A stretch of DNA of 60,120 nt from Clostridiales bacterium (GTDB taxonomy: Bacteria > Bacillota > Clostridia > Christensenellales > JAISNN01): NCBI GenBank assembly GCA_031276195.1, contig JAISNN010000019.1, positions 1-60,120 on the forward strand, written 5' to 3'. The translations under genes were made by a program, and so were the position numbers. The notes beneath the pieces are model-generated. The model was not told the origin of the DNA and made no database searches. It was given only the letters and a program-made list of their open reading frames with translations. This document shows, piece after piece, positions 17,140 to 25,048 of the stretch; position 1 is the first letter of the stretch, and each line of letters starts with the position of its first letter.

Positions 17140-17673
17140 ATGTATTTAAAGACAAGAATAGCGGGCATATTGCTCACGATGTTTCACGCCGTGTCGTTAG
17201 TCGGCGGAATCGGGATTTTCGTTTTGGGGATCGTTACGTTCGCCATGGGAAAATCCGCCGCGGAGACCGCGGAAGCGACTCCGGGCGCCGGGTGCGGAGC
17301 GTTGCAAGGAGGATTTATGGCTCTGCTCGGAATCGGTTTGATAATAGTCGCGATTCCCGTGATCATCATCGCGTTTGCGTCCCTGTTCGGATCGGTCAAA
17401 CTGATCAAAAAGGGTTCGATGAACGCGGAACAATATCAAAAATCAATCGGAGGAACGATAGCGTTTGTCGTTTGGCAAAGCATCATATTGACCGCTTTGG
17501 TTGTTTTGACCGTCGTAGGCGGGCTTGTCGCCGGGCAGCCCTTGGAAGCGGAGTTGAGCGGAATTTTGGCAAACGTGCAGTATTTGATTATACCCGCCGC
17601 GTCGTTGCTGACGGGCATAATCTTGACCGCTCTCGATATCTCAAAAAACGCGAAAGATATAAAAGCGGTATAA
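17140..17673 (+). CDS. Small four-helix membrane protein, family member 5
   Basis: 177 residues with four predicted helices. N-terminus MYLKTRIAGILLTMFHA; a Gly/Ala-rich first half; loop LIKKGSMNAEQYQKSIGGTI; tail TALDISKNAKDIKAV. It belongs to the same family as 15128-16709 but is a separate transcription unit with its own copy of the shared promoter. The ATG at 17140 is chosen because GGGAGG lies 7 nt upstream; the frame is open further back to 17092 without a ribosome site. A terminator hairpin follows at 17711. Function unknown. Confidence 0.82.
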   Translation: MYLKTRIAGILLTMFHAVSLVGGIGIFVLGIVTFAMGKSAAETAEATPGAGCGALQGGFMALLGIGLIIVAIPVIIIAFASLFGSVKLIKKGSMNAEQYQKSIGGTIAFVVWQSIILTALVVLTVVGGLVAGQPLEAELSGILANVQYLIIPAASLLTGIILTALDISKNAKDIKAV

Positions 17674-17710
17674 ATATATAATTTTAATGAATATTTTTAG
17701 ATAAGAAACG

Positions 17711-17747
17711 CGGGGAAAAACTTTTTATGAAAAAAGTATTTTCCCCG
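17711..17747 (+). terminator. Dispersed terminator-type hairpin
   Basis: CGGGGAAAAACTTTTT and AAAAAAGTATTTTCCCCG form a stem 37 bp after the stop of the gene at 17140. Family tail CATTTTCAAAAACTTTTAAT follows. Confidence 0.75.
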
Positions 17748-17980
17748 TGCCCATTTTCAAAAACTTTTAATAATTTTAAGCCGTTATAGATTCGTCGTTT
17801 TACGTTTCGCCCCGCCCCTTTAATCCCCTCCCGCGGAGGGGAATTTGCTTTATCTAAATTTTTGTGTGAACGGAATTGTTTTTTACGAGAGATCCGTTAT
17901 TAAAAGTTTTTCCCCCGCGTTTAATTTAAAATATTCCGCGATTAATTTCAAATTATTAAAAGTTTTTCATCCGCGTTTTT
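17748..17980. repeat. Spacer with GC-rich element
   Basis: Contains a GC-rich element at 17808-17844 (CCCCTCCCGCGGAGGGG) and two AT-rich direct repeats ending TTATTAAAAGTTTTTC. No gene. Confidence 0.7.
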
Positions 17981-19477
17981 TTATTCCTCGACGATCACGC
18001 CTTTTTCGACGGTTTGGAACACGTTGTCGAATTTTTCAAGGGCTTCGTTTATCACGTCGTCGGTGTCCGCCATAGAGGTATAGAGGCGGCTGCCCGCCAA
18101 GGTAACTATGCCGTTCGCCATATACGCCGCGCCCATTCTCTCCATCGCGGTTTTTCTTTTCATAACGTTCCCTTTACTTTTCAAAAGTTTCAAAAGAGAT
18201 ATAATTTTTATCGGCGCGGAAACGTCGAAAGCCATCGCCCCCGAGCATTCCAAATGCACGATCGACCCTTGATTGAAGCAGACGAAGGGCAGACCGTATT
18301 TTTTGATCAAATTATTCAAGCCCGCGGTGAGTTTATCGCCCGCAAGCCCCGCTTTTTCGCAGGCGTTAGTTTTTTCGATCTCTTTGATCGTGTAATATCC
18401 CGCTATCGACGAGAGGGGATTCGCGGCGAGAGTGCCGCCTATATACGCTTTTTTACTGCCGCTTTGCAGACCCGCGGCGAGAGTTTTCGTTATGATTTCG
18501 CGGCTGCCTCCGATTCCTCCCGCGGCGGGGTAGCCCCCCGCGATGACCTTTCCGAAAATCGTGAGGTCGGGTCTGACGCCGAAATAGCCCTGCGCGCCGC
18601 CTAAGCCCAAACGAAAGCCCGTTACTACTTCGTCGAATATGAGGAGGGTCTTGTATTTGTCGCAAAGTTCGCGCACGCCCTTATTGTAGTCGAAGTCCAC
18701 GGGGCGCGTTCCGCTTTCGGGACCTACGGGTTCGAGAATCACGCAAGCCGTGCCGCCCCGCGCAAGGTTGAGAATGAGGGCGCGTTCGAGGGCTTTTAAG
18801 TCGTTCGGACGTACTTCTCTTGTGAGGGAAGTGGTTCGGGCGGGAATTCCGTGCGATTCCAGCCTGCCCGAACCCGGGACTTTTTGACCGTATACCATAT
18901 GATCCGACCAGCCGTGGTACGAGCCGCCGACCTTTACGATATTTTTCTTTTTAGTGTAAAGTCTTGACGCTCTGACCGCCGCCATAACCGCCTCCGTCCC
19001 CGAACCCAGCATACGGAACATCTCCACCGCCGGCATATGACGGCTGATCTCACGCGCCAAAAGTAATTCGCCTTCGTGAAAAAGTCCGGTTACGGGACCG
19101 CACGAACCGAGAAGTTTCTCGACTTCTTTTCTGACCGCGGGGTAGTTCGAGCCTAAGATCGTCGGACCGCCCGCCTGCAAAAAGTCAACGTATTTGTTCC
19201 CGTCGACGTCGTAGAGATACGCGCCTTCGGCGCGGTCGAAACAGAGGGGGAAAGGATAGTTGAAGGCGAGATTGTGCTGTACGCCGTTGGGGATATATTG
19301 CTTCGCCTCGTCGTAGAGAGCCTTTGATTTGACGCATTTTTTGCCGTAGTAGTTTTCGAGAACGTCCGTCATCGCGGCGTCCGAAACACACCAAATCGGC
19401 TGAGAGGTGAGGTTGGCAAGTTCCGCGTTTATCGACGCGGCGTCGTCCCACTTTGAGATTGAATATCCGTTGCTCAT
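17981..19477 (-). CDS. Class III PLP aminotransferase, glutamate-1-semialdehyde aminomutase-like
   Basis: A 498-residue fold-type I PLP enzyme of aminotransferase class III, closest in look to HemL-type glutamate-1-semialdehyde aminomutases. Motifs: MLGSGTEAVMAAVRASR (157-172), cofactor ring-stacking SYHGWSDH near 186-193, the IFDEVVTGFR aspartate site (280-289), and the Schiff-base lysine Lys310 in IFGKVIAGGYP. It carries an extra N-terminal stretch of about 50 residues compared with HemL (about 430 residues). No other haem genes are nearby, and it sits among sugar kinase and aldolase genes. An amino-sugar or other aminotransferase role is as likely as tetrapyrrole synthesis. AAGGAG lies 6 nt before the ATG. 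Confidence 0.82.
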   Translation of the reverse strand: MSNGYSISKWDDAASINAELANLTSQPIWCVSDAAMTDVLENYYGKKCVKSKALYDEAKQYIPNGVQHNLAFNYPFPLCFDRAEGAYLYDVDGNKYVDFLQAGGPTILGSNYPAVRKEVEKLLGSCGPVTGLFHEGELLLAREISRHMPAVEMFRMLGSGTEAVMAAVRASRLYTKKKNIVKVGGSYHGWSDHMVYGQKVPGSGRLESHGIPARTTSLTREVRPNDLKALERALILNLARGGTACVILEPVGPESGTRPVDFDYNKGVRELCDKYKTLLIFDEVVTGFRLGLGGAQGYFGVRPDLTIFGKVIAGGYPAAGGIGGSREIITKTLAAGLQSGSKKAYIGGTLAANPLSSIAGYYTIKEIEKTNACEKAGLAGDKLTAGLNNLIKKYGLPFVCFNQGSIVHLECSGAMAFDVSAPIKIISLLKLLKSKGNVMKRKTAMERMGAAYMANGIVTLAGSRLYTSMADTDDVINEALEKFDNVFQTVEKGVIVEE

Positions 19478-19877
19478 ATATTTCTCCTTATAAAAATCGC
19501 GGTTGCGGTTAATTTTTTAGATTGTTTTACGCTTGATTGCGTTTTGTTGTTTTCGTTATGTTTGATTTCATACCGTTGTTTTTGTTGTGTTTAGTTGCGT
19601 TTTGTTATTTTCGCTATGCTTGATTTCATACCGTTGTTTTCGTTATACTTATACTTACGCTTGCGCTTGCGTTTGTTTTTGTTATTTATGTTATTTGCGT
19701 TAGTTATGTTTATTATGCGGTTTTTAATTCGGCGTTCAAATGAAAATACAAAAATATTCCGCGTTCGATCAAAAGCGCAGGATATTTCAGCGTTCAAACA
19801 AAAACGATAAAGATATTCCTCATTCAAATAAAGATATAAAAACATCCGGAATTAAATAAAAAACGCGCGGCGGATGT
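19478..19877. repeat. Low-complexity spacer with 58-bp direct repeat
   Basis: Two copies of a roughly 58-bp T-rich unit (TGATTTCATACCGTTG at 19563 and 19621), then short GTTATTTGCG-like repeats and A-rich near-repeats containing GCGTTCAAA. No gene is supported on either strand. Confidence 0.7.
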
Positions 19878-20477
19878 TCAGCCCTCAACCGAAGGCGCGG
19901 AGATGTTCAGCGTGTCGATATACAAAAACAGCGTGCTTTTTAACTTTTCGATTTCGCCGATTTTTTTTCCGCAAATGAGGTCGCAAAAAACTACCCCGAA
20001 ATACAGCCCCAAAAGCGACCGATAGAGTTCTTTCGGCGTTGCGGCGCGCGGAGTGGGCGGCGACGCATAACGCAAAATTTCGCAAATCGCCTCTTCGATA
20101 TCCGAAAAATTTTTGTTCGTCTTTTCCGCGCTCAAAATGCCCTTGATAAAAAGTTCGACGAAAGTTTTCGGATATTTCGCCGTGTCGTCGATCAGTTTTG
20201 AAACGAGATTCTTTAAAACCGCGTCGTAGGGAAGACCGCGTCCTTTCAAATCTTTCACAACGGCAAGCAAATCCTCGATCTCGCCGACCGAAATCTCGGC
20301 GTAAAGTTCGTCGAGAGCGGTGAAATGCGTGAAAAAAGTGGAACGCGCAATCTCCGATGCGACGGCGATATCCTCGATCGTGGTGCGGGCGATCCCGTTT
20401 TTTTCAAATAGTATTTTGGCTTGATGCAAAATCCGCGCGTGCGTCGCGGCTTTCTTTTTTTTCGATGAGTTTTCCAT
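19878..20477 (-). CDS. TetR-family transcriptional regulator
   Basis: About 199 residues. The N-terminal helix-turn-helix of TetR type is clear (ARILHQAKILFEKNGIARTT, then IEDIAVASEIARSTFFTHF at roughly 30-50), followed by an all-helical ligand or dimer domain. It probably represses a neighbouring gene; the acyl-CoA ligase at 20892, upstream on the same strand, is the natural candidate, since many TetR proteins sense acyl-CoAs. The ATG at 20477 is 6 nt after a strong -10 (TATGAT, 20484-20489) and no Shine-Dalgarno is present, so the mRNA is predicted to be leaderless. An in-frame TTG at 20495 would lie upstream of the transcription start. A 44-bp tandem repeat lies just upstream. Confidence 0.88.
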   Translation of the reverse strand: MENSSKKKKAATHARILHQAKILFEKNGIARTTIEDIAVASEIARSTFFTHFTALDELYAEISVGEIEDLLAVVKDLKGRGLPYDAVLKNLVSKLIDDTAKYPKTFVELFIKGILSAEKTNKNFSDIEEAICEILRYASPPTPRAATPKELYRSLLGLYFGVVFCDLICGKKIGEIEKLKSTLFLYIDTLNISAPSVEG

Positions 20478-20483
20478 AGGGAT

Positions 20484-20512
20484 ATCATAGCACAAATCGG
20501 AAAAATTGTAAA
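20484..20512 (-). promoter_or_regulatory. Promoter giving a leaderless tetR mRNA
   Basis: On the minus strand: TTTACA (20507-20512), 17-nt spacer, TATGAT (20484-20489), then 6 nt and the ATG. Transcription would start at or within a base or two of the start codon. Confidence 0.75.
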
Positions 20513-20548
20513 TAGTTTTCCCGAAAAAAATTATACTTTATTACAATT

Positions 20549-20755
20549 TTTTAGAATGCCGGTTGAACGGTCGTTGAATACGATATTAAATTTTTTAAAA
20601 TGAGGATAGAACCGCCCATGAATACGGTATTAAATTTTTTAAAATACGGATCGAACCGTCTATGAATACGGTATTAAATTTTTTAGAACGCAGATCGAAC
20701 CGCCTATGAATACGGTATTAAAATGTTTTAAAATGAGTATTGCGTTGTCGGCGGA
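20549..20755. repeat. 44-bp tandem repeat upstream of tetR
   Basis: Four units marked by GAATACGRTATTAAA at 20576, 20620, 20664 and 20708 (period exactly 44 bp), each with GAACCG between. Their place just upstream of the regulator's promoter would suit an operator array, but nothing proves binding. Confidence 0.8.
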
Positions 20756-20793
20756 TGCGGCATTGAAATTATTAAAAATTTTTGAAAAGAGGC

Positions 20794-20829
20794 GCGGAGA
20801 AAAACTTTTTATAAAAAGTTTTTCTCCGC
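20794..20829 (-). terminator. Dispersed terminator-type hairpin after acyl-CoA ligase
   Basis: GCGGAGAAAAACTTTTT and AAAAAGTTTTTCTCCGC, a perfect 17-bp stem with a 2-nt loop, 62 bp past the minus-strand ligase stop. Confidence 0.75.
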
Positions 20830-20891
20830 ATAAAAAAATAAAATAAAAAAACAAAAATAAAAATAAAGTAAAAACAAAGATAATTTAAACT

Positions 20892-22751
20892 TTAACGGTT
20901 TTCGTCCTTTTTTCTGATGTCTTTTCTCATAACTTTTCCGCTGACCGTTTTCGGGAGCGCGTCGACGAATTCGATAATGCGCGGATATTTATAGGGCGCG
21001 GTGGCTTTTTTGACGTGTTCTTGAAGTTCTTTTTTGAGTCCGTCGGAGGGAGTGAAGCCTTTCGCGAGGACGATCGTCGCCTTGACTATTTGTCCGCGCA
21101 GCGGGTCGGGGACGGCGGTTATCGCGCATTCTAAGACGGACGGGTGTTCGTGCAGCGCGCTTTCCACTTCGAAAGGTCCGATCCGATATCCCGAACTTTT
21201 GATGATGTCGTCTTTGCGTCCGACGAACCAGAGATACCCGTCGGCGTCGGCGTAGGCGAGGTCGCCCGTTCCGTAATATTTGCCCGCCAAGGCGGCGTCC
21301 GTCTTTTCTTTGTCTTTGTGATATCCCATAAGGAGGCTGAAATTGTCTTTTTTGTTGAGAATGGCGAGTTCGCCGATCGCGCCGTTCGGTACGGGTTCGC
21401 CGTCGTCGCCGATCAAATCGACCTTATAGACGGGCGAGGGACGCCCCATCGAGCCTTGTTTCGGGGTGAGGCAGGTGAAAGTTCCGGCGATGACCGCGCT
21501 CTCAGACTGCCCGAAACCTTCGTGAATTTTTAAGCCCGTTATGCGGTCGAATTGATTGAAAATTTCGGCGTTTAAAGGTTCGCCCGCCGTGGAACAATGC
21601 TTGACGGAGGAGAGGTCGAATCCCGAAAGATCTTCCTTGACCAAAAAACGGTATATCGTCGGCGGAGCGCAAAAAGTCGTGATTTTATATTTCGAGAGGA
21701 GGGGGAGGATGTCGGTCGGGGTAAACCTACCGTAGTAGTCGTAGCCGAAAACCGCGCTTCCCGCGATCCATTGCCCGTATATTTTGCCCCACGAAAATTT
21801 CGCCCAGCCCGTCTCCGCCATCGTGAAATGCAAGCCGTCGTCGAGAACGCCGTGCCAATATTTCGCGTTTATGATATGCCCCAGAGGGTAGGTGAAGTCG
21901 TGAGCGACCATTTTGGGATAACCCGTCGTCCCCGAAGTAAAATATACCAGCATCATATCGGAATTTTTGTTGACGATTTTTTGGTATTTCGCGGGGGCGG
22001 CTTGAAGTTCGGCTTTTAGGCTGATGAAACCGCCGCCGGTGTTTTCGGAATTCGCATTTTGCGGTATAGAGCCGCCGTTTTGCCGGGTTTTATCCGTTTC
22101 GTTTTGAGCGTTTTCGGGGTTAGTATTTTGCGGTATAGAACCGCCGGTTTGCCGGGTTTTATCCGTTTCGTTTTGAGCGTTTTCGGAATTCGTATTTTGC
22201 GGTATAGAACCGCCGGTTGTTTGAGTTTTATCCGTTTTATTATGCGGTTCTTCGGTTATAAAAATATGTTTCAGCGTCGGGCAGTCGGGCAGCGAAGTTT
22301 TGAGATGCGAAAGAATTTCCTCTTCGTTGACCGAAAAAATCATCTTTACGTCCGCGCTGTTGCAGCGGTAGATTATGTCCTTCGGAGTGAGCATACACGT
22401 GGCGGGAATGATGACCGCGCCGATCTTGTGGGCGGCGACCGCGACGACCCAATATTCATAGCGGCGGTTTAGCATCGTCATAATAAAATCGCCCTTTTCC
22501 GCGCCGTATTTTTGCATTACGGCGGCGGCTTTGTCCGAAAGTTCGGCGAGTTCCTTAAAGGTTATGATTTTCTCCGCGCCTTTGTCGTCGCACCAAACCA
22601 ACGCGCGCTTTTCGGGAGCGAGGGCGGCGTATTTGTCAACTACGTCGTAGCCGAAATTGAAGCCGTCTTTGACGGAAATTTTTAGATTCTTGGAAAAATC
22701 GTCGTAGTCTTTAAATTCGATTTCGTTTAAAAAGTCGCCGAGTAAATTCAT
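20892..22751 (-). CDS. AMP-forming acyl-CoA synthetase with repeat insertion
   Basis: A 619-residue ANL-superfamily adenylating enzyme that activates a carboxylate with ATP and CoA, like acetyl- or medium-chain acyl-CoA synthetases. Motifs: phosphate loop YFTSGTTGYPK (270-280), GQSES in the A5 region, YGTGDLA, GRKDDIIKSSGYRIGPFEVE, and the C-terminal catalytic lysine in PKTVSGKVMRKDI. Residues about 171-240 are an insertion absent from the family: three copies of a 23-residue (69-nt) unit beginning GGSIPQN. Each encodes a GCGGTATAGARCCGCC palindrome (22061-22076, 22130-22145, 22199-22214). It lies in a surface loop just before the phosphate-loop strand and keeps the frame. The gene is downstream of thyA and folA on the same strand. 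GGAG lies 14 nt before the ATG. Confidence 0.9.
   Translation of the reverse strand: MNLLGDFLNEIEFKDYDDFSKNLKISVKDGFNFGYDVVDKYAALAPEKRALVWCDDKGAEKIITFKELAELSDKAAAVMQKYGAEKGDFIMTMLNRRYEYWVVAVAAHKIGAVIIPATCMLTPKDIIYRCNSADVKMIFSVNEEEILSHLKTSLPDCPTLKHIFITEEPHNKTDKTQTTGGSIPQNTNSENAQNETDKTRQTGGSIPQNTNPENAQNETDKTRQNGGSIPQNANSENTGGGFISLKAELQAAPAKYQKIVNKNSDMMLVYFTSGTTGYPKMVAHDFTYPLGHIINAKYWHGVLDDGLHFTMAETGWAKFSWGKIYGQWIAGSAVFGYDYYGRFTPTDILPLLSKYKITTFCAPPTIYRFLVKEDLSGFDLSSVKHCSTAGEPLNAEIFNQFDRITGLKIHEGFGQSESAVIAGTFTCLTPKQGSMGRPSPVYKVDLIGDDGEPVPNGAIGELAILNKKDNFSLLMGYHKDKEKTDAALAGKYYGTGDLAYADADGYLWFVGRKDDIIKSSGYRIGPFEVESALHEHPSVLECAITAVPDPLRGQIVKATIVLAKGFTPSDGLKKELQEHVKKATAPYKYPRIIEFVDALPKTVSGKVMRKDIRKKDENR
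22061..22214. repeat. Palindromic element, three in-frame copies in acyl-CoA synthetase
   Basis: Copies at 22061-22076, 22130-22145 and 22199-22214, period exactly 69 bp. On the coding strand they are read as Gly-Gly-Ser-Ile-Pro-Gln. The spacer sequence between copies is itself conserved, encoding ENAQNETDKTRQ. Confidence 0.9.
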
Positions 22752-22829
22752 TTTTTTGCTTTATCTCCGTAGTTTTTTGTGTATGCCGCGCGATAGTTTT
22801 TTGTGTATGCCGCGCGATTGCGGGTCGTT

Positions 22830-23636
22830 TTATGCTTGCGGTTGTTTTACGTCGTTGTTTTTGTACTTGCAAAAGGTGTATGTTATTCCTTCGAATTCCT
22901 TTTTTTCGGAGCGGAAAACAAGCGTCCAGCGCGGAGGGATTAAAAAATTGATAAAGGTATCCGCGGCGGAGTCGCCGTCGATTTCGGTAATGAACGCGTA
23001 TTCGCAATAGCGTTCCAGCAATTCGTATACCGCGCCGCCGCCGATGACAAATACGCTTTCCGATTCGTGATTTTCCGGCGGCGATATACCGCCGTTTTCG
23101 GGGGTATTTAAGCATTGTTCAAAATTGTTTTTCATATTATCTAACCGCGGTACTATACCGCCGTTTTCGGGGATATTTAAGCATTGTTCAAAATTGTTTT
23201 TCATATTATCTAACCGCGGTACTATACCGCCGTTTCCGGGGATATTTAAGCATTGTTCAAAATTGTTTTTCATATTGTCTAACCGCGGTACTATACCGTC
23301 GTTTTCTGGGATATTTAAGGGGCGTTCCGAATTGTTTTCCGTATTGTTTAACCGCGGTACTATACCGTCGTTTTTAAGTAATTCAAAGAGTTCCTCCGCC
23401 GAACGGCACACCTCCGCGTTTTCGATTTTCAGGCTCGGATCGCGCGAGAGAACGATATTCCTGCGGTTCGGCAAGGGCTTCCCGTCCTTAAAAGATTTTA
23501 GGGTCGAATGTCCGACGACGACGGTTTTTCCCTCCGTCGTTCCGCGAAAAAACCGCATATCCTCTGGAATGCGGAAAAGAAGTTTATTTTTGTAACCTAT
23601 TCCGTTGTTTTTGTTTTTTGCGGCGATTAAGATCAT
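22830..23636 (-). CDS. folA: Dihydrofolate reductase with 100-residue repeat insertion
   Basis: A 268-residue DHFR (NADPH-dependent reduction of dihydrofolate), about 100 longer than the normal 160-170. N-terminal half: MILIAAKNKNNGIGYKNKLL, substrate Asp26 in FRIPEDMRFF, VVVGHSTLKSF and RNIVLSRD. The C-terminal half resumes at SVFVIGGGAVYELL (193-206) and ends normally. Between them, residues 89-190 are 4.5 copies of a 23-residue repeat (NGGIVPRLDNMKNNFEQCL and four more residues). Each copy encodes a CGGTATAGTACCGCGG palindrome. The insertion lies in the loop before the conserved nucleotide-binding strand, so the fold could survive. GAAGGA lies 7 nt before the ATG. It is downstream of thyA, the functional partner that makes dihydrofolate. 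Confidence 0.93.
   Translation of the reverse strand: MILIAAKNKNNGIGYKNKLLFRIPEDMRFFRGTTEGKTVVVGHSTLKSFKDGKPLPNRRNIVLSRDPSLKIENAEVCRSAEELFELLKNDGIVPRLNNTENNSERPLNIPENDGIVPRLDNMKNNFEQCLNIPGNGGIVPRLDNMKNNFEQCLNIPENGGIVPRLDNMKNNFEQCLNTPENGGISPPENHESESVFVIGGGAVYELLERYCEYAFITEIDGDSAADTFINFLIPPRWTLVFRSEKKEFEGITYTFCKYKNNDVKQPQA
23067..23372. repeat. Palindromic element, four in-frame copies in folA
   Basis: CCGCGGTACTATACCGYCG at 23145-23163, 23214-23232, 23283-23300 and 23352-23370, period exactly 69 bp. A decayed copy is near 23078-23096. Read on the coding strand as Gly-Ile-Val-Pro-Arg-Leu. Confidence 0.92.
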
Positions 23637-23805
23637 TTTTTCCTTCTTATTTTTCGCTGTATCGGTTGATATATTTCAGGTTTCGTATGTTTGTATGCCG
23701 ATTCCTTTAAAAGGGAATTTACGGAATGGAGTCTTTATTCCGCTATTCTTTAAAAGGTTTTTAAATCGATACGGTATTTTTTAAATTCCGAAATAGTTAT
23801 ATTTT

Positions 23806-24636
23806 TTAAATCGCGACGGGAATTTTTTCGCCGAGTTCCGTAAAGCGGTATTCTTCCAACGAAAAACTGTCCTTTGTAAAGGCGTAAAAGTCGGTTATAT
23901 TTTTGTCGATTACGAATTTCGGGGCGGGATACGCCGGGTTTTTTAATATTCTTTCGACGATGGGGACGTGGCGGTCGTAGATATGCGCGTCGGCGATGAC
24001 GTGAATCAATTCGCCCGTTTCAAGCCCCGAAACCTGCGCGAACATATGCGTCAAAACCGCGTACTGACACACGTTCCAATTGTTCGCGACAAGCATATCC
24101 TGCGAACGCTGATTCAAAATCGCGTTGAGTTTGCCGCCGCAGACGTTCAAGGTCAGGCTGTACGCGCAAGGATATAAATTCATCTCCTTTAAATCGGAAA
24201 AATTGTACATCGAGGCGATTATACGGCGGCTGTAAGGGTTGTTTTTCAAGTCGAAAAGGATCTTGTCAACTTGGTCGAAACGCCCCTCTTTAAAGTCGTA
24301 TTTAATGCCCAACTGATAGCCGTACGCCTTGCCGATCGTGCCGTTTTCGTCCGCCCAACTGTTCCAAATCTTGCTGCTAAGTTCCGAAATGCGGTTGGAT
24401 TTCTTTTGCCAAATCCAAAGAAGTTCGTCGACGGACGCTTTGAAAAAAGTCTTTCTAAGCGTTATGACCGGGAATTCACGGGAGAGATCGTAGCGGTTTA
24501 CTATGCCGAATTTTTTGACGGTGTAAGCCTTTTCGCCGTCCTCCCAAACGGTGCGCACGGGAAGACCGTCGTCCTTGAATCCGAAGGAAAGAATGTCCTT
24601 GCAATTTTGAATGAATATTTCGTCGGCTATGCTCAT
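23806..24636 (-). CDS. thyA: Thymidylate synthase
   Basis: A 276-residue ThyA-type thymidylate synthase, which methylates dUMP to dTMP using methylene-tetrahydrofolate. Motifs: the SRRIIASMYN phosphate-binding arginines, catalytic Cys in LYPCAYSL, QRSQDMLVANNWNVCQYA and ADAHIYDRHV. Full length. The start at 24636 (MSIADEIF) is preferred; GAGGT lies 13 nt upstream. A further 19 in-frame codons upstream run through the promoter region. It precedes folA by about 170 bp on the same strand, a usual pairing. Confidence 0.95.
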   Translation of the reverse strand: MSIADEIFIQNCKDILSFGFKDDGLPVRTVWEDGEKAYTVKKFGIVNRYDLSREFPVITLRKTFFKASVDELLWIWQKKSNRISELSSKIWNSWADENGTIGKAYGYQLGIKYDFKEGRFDQVDKILFDLKNNPYSRRIIASMYNFSDLKEMNLYPCAYSLTLNVCGGKLNAILNQRSQDMLVANNWNVCQYAVLTHMFAQVSGLETGELIHVIADAHIYDRHVPIVERILKNPAYPAPKFVIDKNITDFYAFTKDSFSLEEYRFTELGEKIPVAI

Positions 24637-24663
24637 ATCTGTCTTTTTTACCTCGATGCCGAT

Positions 24664-24693
24664 ATAATAACACAAATCACCCCCGAAAGTCAA
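24664..24693 (-). promoter_or_regulatory. Probable thyA promoter
   Basis: On the minus strand: TTGACT (24688-24693), 18-nt spacer, TATTAT (24664-24669), 28 bp before the chosen ATG. Confidence 0.55.
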
Positions 24694-25048
24694 AGAATTT
24701 TTTGTTTTTTTAAGATTTTTAAAATTTCGGGAATATGAGGATAAGGGGGGGGCTTTATTTGTTTTTGGGGAAAACTTTTTGAAAAACTTTCAATAATTTT
24801 AATAAATTCAATAGAATACATTTGCGAGAAGACACGAGCGTCTTTAAAATAGAAAAAAATTATACTATTCGGTATAATCGTTAAAAGTTTTTCACCGCAT
24901 TCCCTATCAAAGTTTAAAGTTTAAAATTCAAAAAAAAATAAAACAAGACGGAACAAATCGTTAAAAGTTTTTGAAAAGGGGTACGGGGAAAAATCTTTTT
25001 TCAAAAAGTTTTTCCCCGCATTCTCCATTGAAATTCTTTATCAAAAAA
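24694..25048. repeat. Spacer with terminator-type hairpin
   Basis: A truncated copy of the hairpin family at about 24762-24800 (left arm only) and a full one at 24984-25018. AT-rich in between, no gene. Confidence 0.7.
24984..25018 (-). terminator. Dispersed terminator-type hairpin after DUF1624 gene
   Basis: CGGGGAAAAATCTTTTTT and AAAAAGTTTTTCCCCG, 30 bp past the minus-strand stop at 25049. The reverse-orientation tail TTAAAAGTTTTTGAAAAGGG is at 24961. Confidence 0.75.
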
